Both the position numbers and the translations under genes were made by a program. Positions 1 through 8,512 of a DNA stretch of 64,000 nt are shown piece by piece. The notes under the pieces are model-generated. The model did not search any database, had not been told where the DNA came from, and saw only the letters and a program-made list of their open reading frames with translations. How positions within the stretch are numbered: the stretch's first letter is position 1; every line of letters begins with the position of its first letter. Source of the stretch: Micromonospora sediminicola (lineage in GTDB: Bacteria; Actinomycetota; Actinomycetes; Mycobacteriales; Micromonosporaceae); the NCBI RefSeq assembly GCF_900089585.1, contig NZ_FLRH01000003.1:2680501-2744500 (forward strand). Reading direction: 5' to 3'.

Positions 1-1620
1 TGGTGGCTTGTGCTCGGTGCCCGAGGGCAACCGCCGCGCGTGCAGGGAGATCACCCGCGCCCCGGCGGGAACTGGCTCGTCGGCCGGCTCGGCCAGGTCA
101 AGTCCGTCCTCGACGCCGTCGTCGACGGGCGCCACGGCGTCCGACGGGTTCGCGGCGACGCCCGCGTCGGCGGCCTTCCGTGCCTCGATCGCGACCAGCT
201 CCGGGCTGCAGGAGCCGGCGTTGACGGTGGCGGTGATCCCGGCGACCAGGGCCGCGTGGGGCAGCTGCCGATGCAGCAGCAGCACCTCGATCAACGCCCG
301 GGTGCCTTCGGCCTCGCCGTGCGCGGCGCGGGCGGCGGCCCAGAACGCGTCGTGCGCTGATGTGAACGACCCCTCGTGCCGGGCTTGAGCCAACGCCGTC
401 GACCCAGCGAGGGCGCCGGGCTTGACCAGCAGGATCTCCAGGTAGTGGTCCAGGTCGTCGCGGTAGTCGTAGCGGCGGGACAGCCGCGGGTGGCGGGCGA
501 CGACCTGCCGGCCGTCGAACACGAGGACCTCGTTGGCTCGCAGGCTGACCCGGACCTTGCGGTCGATGAACCGGGCGGGCACCGAGTAGTAGCACTGCCG
601 GACCACGATGCGGGCGTTGCGGCGCACCAGCGGCGTGAGTGTGGTCCCGAGCTCGAAGTCGTCGGCCGGAAGCGGATGCAGCAGCGGCGCCTCGGCGCCG
701 AAGTTGAACCCGATGCTGGCCGGCGCGCCGTGCACGTGCCTGGCGTCTTCGGCGGCGTCGATGGCGGCCAGGCGGTCGTTGAGCTCGGCCAGGGATGCGA
801 CCTGCGGAGGCGGAACCAGGTGGTTGCGACGAAACCGGCCGCCCTCATGCTCCACCCCGCCCTTCTCGTGCGCGCCGTCCTTGCCGGGCAGGCAGTAGAA
901 CGCGTGGAAGCCGTAGTGGGAGCGGAACACCACCCACCGCTGCGACTCGATCCGGCCGCGGCCGAACAGCACTTGGCGCACCGCGGGTTTGAGATTGTCG
1001 TAGCGGATGTGGCGGGTCGGCACCCCGCCGAGGATCCGAAACGCCTCGACGTGGCCCTCCATGAACGCCTCCTGGCCCTGGGAGGCGAACACCCGGTGCA
1101 CCGCCTTGCCGGAGAACGACATCCGCAGCGTGAACAGGTAACACTTCATCTGCGTGCCACCGACAACGGCGAACGCCTCGGCGAAGTCGACCTCCGCTTC
1201 CTCACCCGGCGGGTGGACCTGCGGCACCATCCCGTCAAGGTGCCCACGGCCCTCACGCGCCTCAGCGAGGATCTCCGGCCGTCGTCGAGCGACGTAGTTG
1301 CGCACCGTCGAGTACGACGCGTCGGTGAAACCGTGCTCGACGGCGAGGCGCTGGCAGATCCGCTCGATCGTGTGCCGCTGTTTGCGCGGCCCCACCACGT
1401 CCGAGCGCAGCATGTCGTCGACCACCGCGAGCACCGGCCCCAGAGCGAGGGGCCGACCGCGGACCGGCGGCTTGCGCGGCGGTGGAACCGCCGACGCCAA
1501 CGCCGCCCGGACGGTGCGGCGCGACACCTGGTGCCGACGCGCCAACTCCCGCTGCGACACCGACGGATCCGCCCGCCGATCAGCGCGGATGCGCTCGAAC
1601 AATTGAACACGCGTGAACAA
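1..1620 (-). CDS. istA: IS21-family transposase IstA (3' end outside window)
   Basis: DDE transposase that cuts and joins the ends of an IS21-family insertion sequence, normally with its ATPase helper IstB. The frame stays open from a TTG codon at 1620 to the window edge (about 540 codons), and a GGGAGG ribosome site sits five bases upstream of that TTG. Visible parts are an N-terminal helix-turn-helix (SQRELARR), catalytic Asp in EVDFAEA and RYDNLK, and the catalytic Glu in the IS21 block KGGVEHEGGRFRRN. The length is already that of a full IstA, so only a short tail is missing. istB, if present, lies to the left, outside the window. No disruption was seen. Confidence 0.9.
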   Translation of the reverse strand, partial: MFTRVQLFERIRADRRADPSVSQRELARRHQVSRRTVRAALASAVPPPRKPPVRGRPLALGPVLAVVDDMLRSDVVGPRKQRHTIERICQRLAVEHGFTDASYSTVRNYVARRRPEILAEAREGRGHLDGMVPQVHPPGEEAEVDFAEAFAVVGGTQMKCYLFTLRMSFSGKAVHRVFASQGQEAFMEGHVEAFRILGGVPTRHIRYDNLKPAVRQVLFGRGRIESQRWVVFRSHYGFHAFYCLPGKDGAHEKGGVEHEGGRFRRNHLVPPPQVASLAELNDRLAAIDAAEDARHVHGAPASIGFNFGAEAPLLHPLPADDFELGTTLTPLVRRNARIVVRQCYYSVPARFIDRKVRVSLRANEVLVFDGRQVVARHPRLSRRYDYRDDLDHYLEILLVKPGALAGSTALAQARHEGSFTSAHDAFWAAARAAHGEAEGTRALIEVLLLHRQLPHAALVAGITATVNAGSCSPELVAIEARKAADAGVAANPSDAVAPVDDGVEDGLDLAEPADEPVPAGARVISLHARRLPSGTEHKPP

Positions 1621-1745
1621 CTCGGCCTCCCGATATGACCGAGATCAACCTAAACCGGCCGATATCAACAAGTCGAGCAAGAGCGGCATGCCGGGCGTTT
1701 CGCGTGTCGAGCGCGAGTGTGGAACCGATACGGACCTTCACTAGT
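1621..1745. other. Probable outer end of the IS21-family element
   Basis: This is the upstream flank of istA, where IS21 elements carry their multi-repeat ends. On the minus strand two related decamers, TTGATATCGG and TTGATCTCGG, lie close together at about 1635-1670. The exact tip and the target duplication could not be fixed by eye. Confidence 0.35.
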
Positions 1746-1885
1746 CACCGGCCCTCATCGGCCGGAAGCTGCAGGTGAAGGCCCCACCCCGAGCTTCCGG
1801 CCGGCCGGCGCGCGAACTTTGGTGACCGTGGCGAGTCGCCGTGACCGCGCCTGGTCGGGGCTGCCGGCAATACTCCCGCAGTCGA

Positions 1886-1920
1886 GCCGGCGGGCCGCCG
1901 CGAAAACGGCGGCCGCCGGC
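1886..1920 (-). terminator. Hairpin terminator of the secreted-protein gene
   Basis: Arms at 1886-1899 and 1908-1920 (GCCGGCGGGCCGCC against GGCGGCCGCCGGC) pair with a single bulge around an A-rich loop, about ten bases after the stop of the 1931-2419 gene. There is no T-run, as is usual in high-GC actinomycetes. Confidence 0.5.
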
Positions 1921-1930
1921 CCGTGGGTGA

Positions 1931-2419
1931 TCAGGCGCTGATGTAAACGGAGATCGAGGGGACCATGCCGGCGAACGGCTTGGAGAAGTTCGCGCAGGCG
2001 ACCCACCAACCGGTGCCGTGAGCGCCAGGCTTGCCCGTGTTCGGGACGTACCGGGTGTAGTTACTGAACGCCGTGGCGGACCACCCGTAGGTCTCCAACG
2101 CCTTCGATCTGCAGCCCTCGTTGTACCAGTTCGACTCGTTCGACGACGGCTTGTTGGGGCACAAGTAGAGGTAGAGAGTTGTCTGCACTTGGCCCGCCGA
2201 GTCGTTGCAGTAGCGCAGCTTTGCGATCACGCCTCCCGCGCCGGACGAGACGTGCGGCGCGTCCATGGTGATGTTGCACGGGGCTTGCGCGGTGTCACTG
2301 CTGGCCGATGCAGGGGCGCTTGCGGCTCCCGAGGCCAGCACCACGGCCAGCGCCACAAGCAGGCGAACAAGCCACGCTCGGTGGCCCACGTTCGCGACAG
2401 AGCTCGTTCCGTTGATCAT
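1931..2419 (-). CDS. Secreted small protein of unknown function
   Basis: 162-aa protein. I start it at the ATG at 2419 because GGGAGG lies nine bases upstream; a longer frame to 2509 has no support. Residues 1 to about 45 form a classical signal peptide: a basic start, the hydrophobic run LVRLLVALAVVLASG, then an ASA-type cleavage site. The mature part has five Cys (PCNI, RYCND, LYLCPN, EGCRS, ACANF) and many Tyr and Trp, which suggests a compact disulphide-bonded extracellular protein. I do not recognise the family. It stands alone between IS remnants, with a hairpin terminator downstream. Confidence 0.75.
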   Translation of the reverse strand: MINGTSSVANVGHRAWLVRLLVALAVVLASGAASAPASASSDTAQAPCNITMDAPHVSSGAGGVIAKLRYCNDSAGQVQTTLYLYLCPNKPSSNESNWYNEGCRSKALETYGWSATAFSNYTRYVPNTGKPGAHGTGWWVACANFSKPFAGMVPSISVYISA

Positions 2420-2577
2420 TTCGGATTTCCTCCCCGTCGACAACAAAGCCGGCGACTGTGAACTACGCCGTCGGCCATCGACACTGCTCGTGAGAGCGAC
2501 CAATGTCAACGCCGCCTGTCTCAGAAGGCGTCATATCCGACCTGCTTAACCTCCAGGAGAAAATGCTCATTCATCAG

Positions 2578-2907
2578 CTAATGATTGGCCGCACGGGGAT
2601 CTTGGCCGGCCGGTCGAACGATCATTTCCCGTAACGTACCTACCCGCACGCCGATCCCGGCAAGTGCCTCCGGTACCAGCGTGAGAGCGACCTCCAACCC
2701 CCCCCAGGGCTGCTCGTGAGGAACCACCACGGTCGCACCGGTCGCTCGATAAGCTCCACCATCCTCCAGATGAGCATGAGCATCCTCGACAGGCGACCAA
2801 CTTTTCAGTAGACGCGACACCTCATCAAGAGCGCCGGCAGGCACATCCGAATGCGCCTCATAAGAGATCATCACCTCCCAACGACCCACCATGTCGCCCG
2901 ACATCAC
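2578..2907 (-). CDS. Small hypothetical protein
   Basis: 109-aa soluble protein that I do not recognise. It begins near a conserved-looking block (GRWEVMISYEAHSDVP) followed by a mixed alpha/beta pattern and a VVVPHEQPWGG segment, with no membrane span or metal motif. Codon use is ordinary for the window and no other frame here looks better. A start at the second ATG or at MVGRWEV is equally possible. The gene stands alone between the secreted-protein gene and the IS21-end-like repeats, so its context says little. Confidence 0.5.
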   Translation of the reverse strand: MMSGDMVGRWEVMISYEAHSDVPAGALDEVSRLLKSWSPVEDAHAHLEDGGAYRATGATVVVPHEQPWGGLEVALTLVPEALAGIGVRVGTLREMIVRPAGQDPRAANH

Positions 2908-3141
2908 TCCACCCCATTTCGATGATCTTCAACAGCACTAATAACTCACGATTAGTGAACCACTCGCGCAGCCTCACGCGCACCGGCATCTACGGCGTGA
3001 GGTCGCCGAGAAGCGGCTCAATGCGCTTCAGGCCAGACGTCGGCGAGCGGAGCGTCGTGATCGACGCCAGCGACTCATCCGACCGAACACCCCGCCCGAG
3101 TGGTCCGGATCGCCAACCTTCAGCCCGCGCAACGCACGCCC

Positions 3142-3296
3142 GGTGGTGCCGAAACAACCTGTCGATCAAGGCCACAGTCGCCAAGATGGCACCAACTCTA
3201 GTTGTCGATCTTCAGCACCGACATGCTGAGCACCAGCGACCAAACACCACTCGGTGGTGCCCAAAGAACCTGCCCGGGTGGTGCCGGTTCAACCTG
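3142..3296. repeat. Three 20-bp direct repeats resembling IS21-family ends
   Basis: The consensus GGTGGTGCCNNNNNAACCTG occurs at 3142-3161, 3253-3272 and 3277-3296 with a variable centre. Arrays of about 20-bp repeats mark the ends of IS21-family elements, but no transposase gene belongs to this array, so it is probably a solo end or a deletion scar. It lies inside the 3' part of the truncated frame 3212-3460. Confidence 0.6.
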
Positions 3297-3460
3297 CCGG
3301 AATCACTGTGGTGGTTACGCAGGTAGGCCTGGATCTGGGTGGTGGTGTGAGTGAGCCATCCCAGCGGGGCTGGCTGGCCGGGGTGGAAGGCGTCCCACGC
3401 ATGGCGCAGGACGGATTCGAGGCTCGGGGGTGCGGCAGGGGCCGCCGTCGGTTCGGTCAT
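3212..3460 (-). pseudogene. Truncated 5' part of a conjugative-element gene
   Basis: The first 47 or so codons look like a real gene (SLESVLRHAWDAFHPGQ, then GWLTHTTTQIQAYLR). After AYLR the frame runs into the IS21-end-like repeats and gives low-complexity His/Arg-rich sequence before stopping. The gene was therefore probably cut by an insertion or a deletion next to one. It is the last member of the leftward accessory operon and follows a strong hairpin at 3488-3520. Its function is not recognisable from the remaining part. Confidence 0.6.
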
Positions 3461-3487
3461 CAGGTCCTCCGGTGCGTAGCGTGCCGG

Positions 3488-3520
3488 CGCACCCGCCGCC
3501 CGGTCGGGGCGGCGGGTGCG
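3488..3520 (-). terminator. Strong intergenic hairpin
   Basis: Perfect 14-bp stem, CGCACCCGCCGCCC at 3488-3501 with GGGCGGCGGGTGCG at 3507-3520, and a five-base loop. It follows the stop of the 3531-3944 gene and precedes the truncated gene, so it can act as a terminator or attenuator. Confidence 0.65.
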
Positions 3521-3530
3521 GGTGTCTGGC

Positions 3531-3944
3531 TCAGGGCGTCGAGTCGGTGGCGTCGCCCGGCGACTCGGCGGGGTTGACGCACTCGGGAATCGGGAGCACG
3601 GCGAGGTCGGTGCGGATCAGGGCGCCGCAGGTGTGTCGTAGGGCGGCGGTGGCCTTGTCGTGCTGGGTGAGAGCGGCGGTGAGGGCGTCAGCGACCCGGT
3701 CAAGCCGCTGTCGTAGCGACAGAACGGTGTCGGCGTCGCTGCTGGCGTGGACGTCGCAGAGCAGGTTCGCGGCGTCGGTCAGGGCGGTGATCTGGGCGCT
3801 GGTGGCGGCGATGGTGCCAGCCGCGGCAAGCAGCGCGCACAGCTGCTCTGGGTGGTGTGCGTAGGCCTCGGCGAGCTGATCAGGGTCGAGGGCGTAGCCC
3901 TGGTCGTGCAGCAGCCGCTGGACGTCGAGGTGTAGAGCGGACAT
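3531..3944 (-). CDS. Hypothetical helical protein of the conjugative element
   Basis: 137-aa, Ala/Leu-rich, mostly helical protein (MSALHLDVQRLLHDQG at the start, later ADTVLSLRQRLDRVADAL, a plausible amphipathic or coiled-coil helix). No transmembrane segment or catalytic motif is visible and the family is unknown to me. It lies 27 bp downstream of the DUF4192 gene in the same direction, so it belongs to the leftward accessory operon. A hairpin closes its 3' end. Coding is supported by frame-consistent codon bias and by this tight packing. Confidence 0.65.
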   Translation of the reverse strand: MSALHLDVQRLLHDQGYALDPDQLAEAYAHHPEQLCALLAAAGTIAATSAQITALTDAANLLCDVHASSDADTVLSLRQRLDRVADALTAALTQHDKATAALRHTCGALIRTDLAVLPIPECVNPAESPGDATDSTP

Positions 3945-3971
3945 GGATGTCTCCAGACGGGACGGGCGCGG

Positions 3972-4976
3972 TCAGGCGATGGTGGGCTGGCCGGGGTGGG
4001 GCCAGCCGTCGAGCACGGACGGGGGGAGCCCGGCGCGCAGCGCCTGGTCGATCAGCCGGGCGAGGGTGTAGGCGGGGTTGGCGGCCAGGGCGCGGTCGAC
4101 GGCGATGGAGGCGAGCGCGCCGTCGCCGCGGCGCCACGCGGCGAAGGCGAGCAGACTCGCCGGTGCGGCGGCGAGCGGCGGGTGCGCGCGGCGGGTGATG
4201 TCGGTCCACATGGCGACGTGCCAGGGCTGGGCGTCGGTGGCCTGCCAGGCGACGTCGCGGATCGCGGGGACGGGCAGCAGGACAGTGAGCCAGGCCAGCT
4301 CGTCATCGGTGAGGGTCTGCTCGTCGGCGTAGCGGGCGAGCATGTCCCGCACCGCCTGTTCGCCGGCGCGGATCAGGCCGTCGCGTCCGGCCTCGCTGAT
4401 GAGGGTGCGGCGGCGGGCTCGGGCGTGGGCGGTGGCGCGGGTGACGGCGACGCGGGCGTCCCCGGTGGTGGGGGCGATGCTGGCCACGAGCGCGGCCCGG
4501 TCGGGTAGGGCGTGACGGCCGGCGACGATGGCGTGCATGGTGATGTCGCTGCGCTGGGGGTCGAAGGGCACGCCGTCGGTGGGGCAGCAGGCGGGGTCCT
4601 GGCAGAGGTAGGAGAAGTAGCGGCCGTCGGTGACCCGCAGCGCGTCGAAGACGTCGATGTCGGTGGCGGCCAGCCGCGGGATCACGGTGTCGATGGTCGG
4701 GGTGACGGTGGCGGCGGGGCCGTAGCCGACGGCGATGGCGCGGGTGGCCGCGGCGTTTCGCAGCATGCGGAGCTGCGACAGGATGTAGTCGTCGGCCCAG
4801 GCGGCGACCTGGCTGGGCTGGGGGAGGTCGGCGCGGCTGGCGACGGCGATCCGGGTGCCGGTGAGGCCGACGATCAGGAGGCTGTCGGTGGGGTGGAAGC
4901 CGAGCAGGTAGGGCACGGCGGTGAGCAGGTCCGCGGGCGAGGTGATCGGCAGGCGCGGGTTGTTCGGGCTGTTCAC
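3972..4976 (-). CDS. DUF4192 family protein
   Basis: 334-aa protein. The frame is open to 5303, but I start at the GTG at 4976, where AGGAG lies five bases upstream and the family hallmark begins at once (SPADLLTAVPYLLGFHPTDS, then LLIVGL). DUF4192 proteins are common in actinomycete chromosomes and mobile elements and have no established biochemical role. Middle motifs include a Cys-rich stretch, YLCQDPACCPTDGVPFDP, at about 155-172. It lies about 200 bp downstream of the VWA gene and just upstream of a small helical protein, inside an accessory module with a MoxR-type ATPase. No transmembrane helix is seen. Confidence 0.85.
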   Translation of the reverse strand: MNSPNNPRLPITSPADLLTAVPYLLGFHPTDSLLIVGLTGTRIAVASRADLPQPSQVAAWADDYILSQLRMLRNAAATRAIAVGYGPAATVTPTIDTVIPRLAATDIDVFDALRVTDGRYFSYLCQDPACCPTDGVPFDPQRSDITMHAIVAGRHALPDRAALVASIAPTTGDARVAVTRATAHARARRRTLISEAGRDGLIRAGEQAVRDMLARYADEQTLTDDELAWLTVLLPVPAIRDVAWQATDAQPWHVAMWTDITRRAHPPLAAAPASLLAFAAWRRGDGALASIAVDRALAANPAYTLARLIDQALRAGLPPSVLDGWPHPGQPTIA

Positions 4977-5176
4977 GTTTTCTCCTGTTCTGTCGTGATG
5001 GGTCCGGGCACGGCTGAGCGGCCGTGCTCGGCGGTGGAGTGCGCGGGGTGGCCGAGCAGCGGCCAGTGGGAGCGCGATGAGTGATCTCGACCGGTGGTTG
5101 TTGGCGTGACGGCTGGAGTTCGGTGGACCGCGAGCCGACACCTCGGCCAGGGGAGAGCCCGGCCGAAGAGGCGGGG

Positions 5177-6775
5177 TCAGGCGTGCTCGAGGGCGGTGAC
5201 TGCGGCGTCGGCGATGTGGCCGATGGCCTGCACCGGGTCGGGCACCAGGATGGTGGTGGTGTCGGTGAAGGTGTGCCCGTCCAGGTCGGCGGGGCGCAGC
5301 CACAGCACCGGGCAGCCCGTGCGGTGCAGGGTGGTGATGAGGCGTTGGGCGGGGCCGGTGTCGGGCAGGTCGCCGTCGGAGACGACGGCGAGCATCCGCA
5401 GCCGGCCGGGCTGGCGCAGCTGCAGCAGCTGGTCGGCGAGTTTCACCGCGTCGGTGAAGGCCGTGCTGCCGCCATCGGCGCGTAGTTCCAGCACGTGGGT
5501 GGGCCGTCGCCGGGGCGGGACGAGCAGGGTGACGTCGTTGCCGAAGGCGATGGTGGCGGTGACTGCCTGGTTGCTGTGGGCGGCGTGGGCGAGGATCCAG
5601 CCGGCGGATGACAGGGGCGCCGCGTAGGGGTGCATGGAGTAGGAGGCGTCGACGATGACGCCCAGGTGCAGGGTCGGTTTCGGCGGCGGCAGCTGGGTGC
5701 GGCGTTGCCAGGGCGTGGCGGTGGGCATGGCGCCGGCGGCGATCTGCGCCTGGGCGGTGATGGCGTGGCGGGTCCGCAGCCGTCCCGGCGGAACCGTGCT
5801 GGGCCGCGTGTCGGGTTCAGCGTGGTGGGTGCGGGCGGCGCGCAGCCGGGCGGCGAGGAGGCGGGCCGCCGCACGTTCACCGTCGGTCGGGTCGCGGCGG
5901 GTCCACGTCGCGGGCGCGCAGAACCGTTCGGTGATCTGCTGGTCCCGGTATTGCCCTGGTGTGAGCCCGGCGGTGTGGGCGAGGTAGTCGGTGAGCGCCT
6001 GGGCGAGCAGGCCGGCGAACACGCCTGCGTCCGCTGCGGGTGCCTGTGGTTGGCGGTGGGGGTCGATGTCGAGGATGCGGCACCACCGCCACGCGAGGTC
6101 GATCATGGTGTCGGCGTCGCTGTCGTCGACGGTGTGGGCTTGGCGCCACAGCTGGCGTAGCTGCAGCAGCCGCTTGCGGCCGAGGACGGTGGTGACGGCG
6201 GCACGGATCCCTCGGGTGTCCTTAGCGGTGAGGATGCGGGCATCGACCCGCGCCAGGAGCAGTCCAGCGAGGTGGGCGGCGTGCCAAGGGTCGTCGACGG
6301 CGACGTCGTCGGGGCTGATCAGGGTGGTGACCGTGTGGCGTAGCCACCGCCGGTCGCCGCGCCGACGGGTGCGCTGTCGGTACTCGATGCGGGACTCCTC
6401 CAGTAGCTCGGCGACGGCGGCGACGACGGCGGGGGTGCCGGGCGGGGTGCGCCAGCGGCTGTGGGCGGCGTGCGCGGCCTCGTGTACCAGCAGCCCGTAG
6501 GCGGTCGGTACCAGGCGTTTGTGCCCGGCGCGGCGGGGGTTGGCGATGTCGGGGGAGCCGATGTAGGTGGCGTCGACCTCGATGCGGCCGGCGTCGGGGT
6601 AGCAGCAGGCGGGTGCGCCGCCGCCGGCGCCGGGGGCGACGGTGACGGTCAGGTCGCTGCGCCCGGCCAGGGTCGGGATGTGCCGGGTCCAGGCGTCGCT
6701 CCACACCTGCCAGTCCGGATCACTGGCCGCGGGTGCGGCGGGGCCGGGCTGCAGATGTGGGGATGGATGAGGCAT
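5177..6775 (-). CDS. VWA-domain protein with N-terminal HEAAH motif
   Basis: 532-aa protein. Residues about 65-260 carry a peptidase-like VHEAAHAAH motif (His98, Glu99, His102) followed by ELLEESRIEYRQR, a zincin-like arrangement. Residues about 365-530 form a von Willebrand A domain with a MIDAS start (VIVDASYSMH, the DxSxS motif), a central Thr in GGSTAFTDA, and VVSDGDLPD. VWA proteins of this type work with a MoxR-type AAA+ ATPase, and one is encoded 21 bp upstream in the same operon (6797-7936). In such pairs the ATPase remodels complexes that the VWA protein recognises through a metal ion. The target here is unknown. The zincin-like motif could be structural rather than catalytic. Confidence 0.82.
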   Translation of the reverse strand: MPHPSPHLQPGPAAPAASDPDWQVWSDAWTRHIPTLAGRSDLTVTVAPGAGGGAPACCYPDAGRIEVDATYIGSPDIANPRRAGHKRLVPTAYGLLVHEAAHAAHSRWRTPPGTPAVVAAVAELLEESRIEYRQRTRRRGDRRWLRHTVTTLISPDDVAVDDPWHAAHLAGLLLARVDARILTAKDTRGIRAAVTTVLGRKRLLQLRQLWRQAHTVDDSDADTMIDLAWRWCRILDIDPHRQPQAPAADAGVFAGLLAQALTDYLAHTAGLTPGQYRDQQITERFCAPATWTRRDPTDGERAAARLLAARLRAARTHHAEPDTRPSTVPPGRLRTRHAITAQAQIAAGAMPTATPWQRRTQLPPPKPTLHLGVIVDASYSMHPYAAPLSSAGWILAHAAHSNQAVTATIAFGNDVTLLVPPRRRPTHVLELRADGGSTAFTDAVKLADQLLQLRQPGRLRMLAVVSDGDLPDTGPAQRLITTLHRTGCPVLWLRPADLDGHTFTDTTTILVPDPVQAIGHIADAAVTALEHA

Positions 6776-6796
6776 CAGGGGTTCTCCTTTCGGGGG

Positions 6797-7936
6797 TCAG
6801 CGCTGTTTGCCGAGGGTCAGCGCGGTGATGTCGGTGCCGAACTGTTGGCGCAGCGCGGTGAGGACCTGATCGCGGTCGTCGGCGGGGGCGCGGCCGGCCA
6901 GGTTGGAGATGGCGGCGGGCAGGCCGAGGGTTTTGCGGACGCGGGCGAAGCCGAGCAGCTCCCGCAGTTGCGGCGCCCAGCCGACGCGCCCGGCGGCGAG
7001 GTCGGCGTTGAGCGCGATCGCGGCTTGGACGGCGGGGTTGGGGACGCCGAGGTGGCGGGCGAGGTCCCAATCGGTCGTGACCTCGATGTGCACGTCGAAC
7101 CGCGACGCCAGCGCTTCGGTGAGGATTGCGCCGTGGACGCCCGGGTTGTGGCCGGCGATGACATAGAACCCGTCGACGGCTTCGACGCGTTCATTGCGGT
7201 AGCCGGGAATGGTGATCACCCGGCGGCCGTCCATCGCGGGGTAGAGCACGGCGAGGACTTTCGGCGGGATGAGGGTGGCGTCGTCGACCAGCAACGCCCT
7301 GCCGTCGCGCATGGCGGTGACGAGGGGCCCGTAGACGAACTCGAACCCGCCGTCGGGCAGCGGGATGAAGTTGCCGAGAAAGTCCTCCACGACGGTGTCG
7401 CCGGTTCCGGCGACGGTGAGCAGGTCGGGGAAGGCGGCCTCGACGAGGGCGGTCTTGCCGGTGCCGGGCGGCCCGTAGAGCAGCACGGGGATACGCTTCT
7501 CGCGCAGCCTGCGCAGCACGTCCACGTCGGTGGCGCCCGCGAGCTTGCGGGGGAAGTACAGGTCACCGTTGGGGCGCGTGACGGGCTGCCGCCGACCCGC
7601 CCCGTGACGTCCTTGGCGGGGTGTACGCGGGGCGGGCGGTGGCATAGTCCCGGCGGCGTCGATCCCGGCCTGGGTGATCTGGAACCGGTGCGGGCCCGTC
7701 AGGTGGGTGGCGTAGCCGGCGGCGGCCATCTTTTTGCACGCTTCGAACACCGCGCCGGTGGACGGGGCGGCGATCGCCGTGGTCAGCTCCCCGACCTTGA
7801 ACACCCGGTCGGGGTGCGCGGCGAGGTGAGCGGCGACCTGCCGGTAGAGGTAGCCGGGCCGGCGGCCGTCACCGGGATCTGCTGTGGGGGAGGCATCACC
7901 GGTTTGCGGGGCTGTGGGTGGGGTTGCAGGGTCCAT
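6797..7936 (-). CDS. MoxR-like AAA+ ATPase with winged-helix N-terminus
   Basis: 379-aa protein starting at the ATG at 7936, preceded by GGAGG. Residues about 28-92 resemble a winged-helix domain (AAHPDRVFKVGELTTAI, then GAVFEACKKMAAAG). Residues about 145-350 are an AAA+ core with Walker A GPPGTGKT at 155-162, a Walker B-like ALLVDDATLIPP, and sensor-like VIAGHNPG. It sits 21 bp upstream of the VWA gene, the standard ATPase-VWA pairing. The same small N-terminal domain reappears at the C-terminus of the protein at 15227-16060. A 13-bp hairpin lies just upstream of its ribosome site. Confidence 0.85.
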   Translation of the reverse strand: MDPATPPTAPQTGDASPTADPGDGRRPGYLYRQVAAHLAAHPDRVFKVGELTTAIAAPSTGAVFEACKKMAAAGYATHLTGPHRFQITQAGIDAAGTMPPPAPRTPRQGRHGAGRRQPVTRPNGDLYFPRKLAGATDVDVLRRLREKRIPVLLYGPPGTGKTALVEAAFPDLLTVAGTGDTVVEDFLGNFIPLPDGGFEFVYGPLVTAMRDGRALLVDDATLIPPKVLAVLYPAMDGRRVITIPGYRNERVEAVDGFYVIAGHNPGVHGAILTEALASRFDVHIEVTTDWDLARHLGVPNPAVQAAIALNADLAAGRVGWAPQLRELLGFARVRKTLGLPAAISNLAGRAPADDRDQVLTALRQQFGTDITALTLGKQR

Positions 7937-7962
7937 GCAGGCCTCCTGTGATCTGGGGTGGG

Positions 7963-7995
7963 GCCCGCGCACCCCCGTCTCCGGGGTGCGCGGGC
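7963..7995 (-). terminator. Hairpin in the leader of the MoxR-like gene
   Basis: Perfect 13-bp stem, GCCCGCGCACCCC at 7963-7975 with GGGGTGCGCGGGC at 7983-7995 and a seven-base loop, about 27 bases before the start at 7936. It could end transcripts arriving from the 8210-10498 genes, or act as an attenuator. Confidence 0.55.
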
Positions 7996-8209
7996 AAGGT
8001 GCGGTGTCCGCGCGGTGGAGACGGGGCGGTTGACGGGCCGGACCCCGGTTGGCAGGGGATGGCCGGCAAGCTCCGTGAGGTGCTCAGCAGGCAGCCCAAA
8101 CGGGCTGCGGATCGGTGGTGCCGCCGCCATCGGGTGGTGGGCGACGACAAGGAACGCACCCGCGCCGGAATTGATCAAGTCGGTCCGGCAACGGGTGCCC
8201 CGGGAGGGG

Positions 8210-8512
8210 TTATCTGCGGCGGAGGGTGACCTCGCTGCGGGGGCGGCGGGAGATCTGCACGGTCAGCCCGAAGACGCTGCCGTCGGACAGCTCCAGCCAT
8301 ACCCCGCGGTCCAGAGTCAGGACCCCCGCGTCCCGGTACGTGCGCGCCGAGGTGATGGTCACCGGCAGTCCGTCGTCGTGGGTGAGCTGCGGCAGGTCGG
8401 CGTCGTCGCACAGCTCGTCCAGGTCGGCGCTGGTCAGCAGGCGCAGGACGAGGGCTTGCAGGAGTTCCTCGTGGGCGTACTCGCCGAACTCGTCCGCCAG
8501 GTCGTCAGGCAT
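8210..8512 (-). CDS. Small acidic hypothetical protein
   Basis: 100-aa protein with an acidic, helical N-terminal half (ADEFGEYAHEELLQAL, then SADLDELCDDADLPQLTHDD) and a basic beta-rich tail (WLELSDGSVFGLTVQIS). The family is not recognised. Its start overlaps the end of the DUF4314 gene by eight bases, a tight coupling that supports it being real and co-translated. About 270 bp separate it from the next gene, the MoxR-like ATPase, and that gap holds a strong hairpin. Confidence 0.65.
   Translation of the reverse strand: MPDDLADEFGEYAHEELLQALVLRLLTSADLDELCDDADLPQLTHDDGLPVTITSARTYRDAGVLTLDRGVWLELSDGSVFGLTVQISRRPRSEVTLRRR

Noticed and set aside
376..1638. 420-aa plus-strand frame opposite istA
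   Set aside because: It is the antisense shadow of the IS21 transposase; it has no family pattern and is Arg/Val-rich throughout.
3972..5303. 109-residue upstream extension of the DUF4192 protein
   Set aside because: The extension is Pro/Arg/His-rich and not protein-like, whereas the GTG at 4976 has a clear AGGAG site directly before the family signature.
6461..7951. 496-aa plus-strand frame across the MoxR-like and VWA genes
   Set aside because: Gly/Val-rich antisense shadow; the minus strand has recognisable Walker and VWA motifs.
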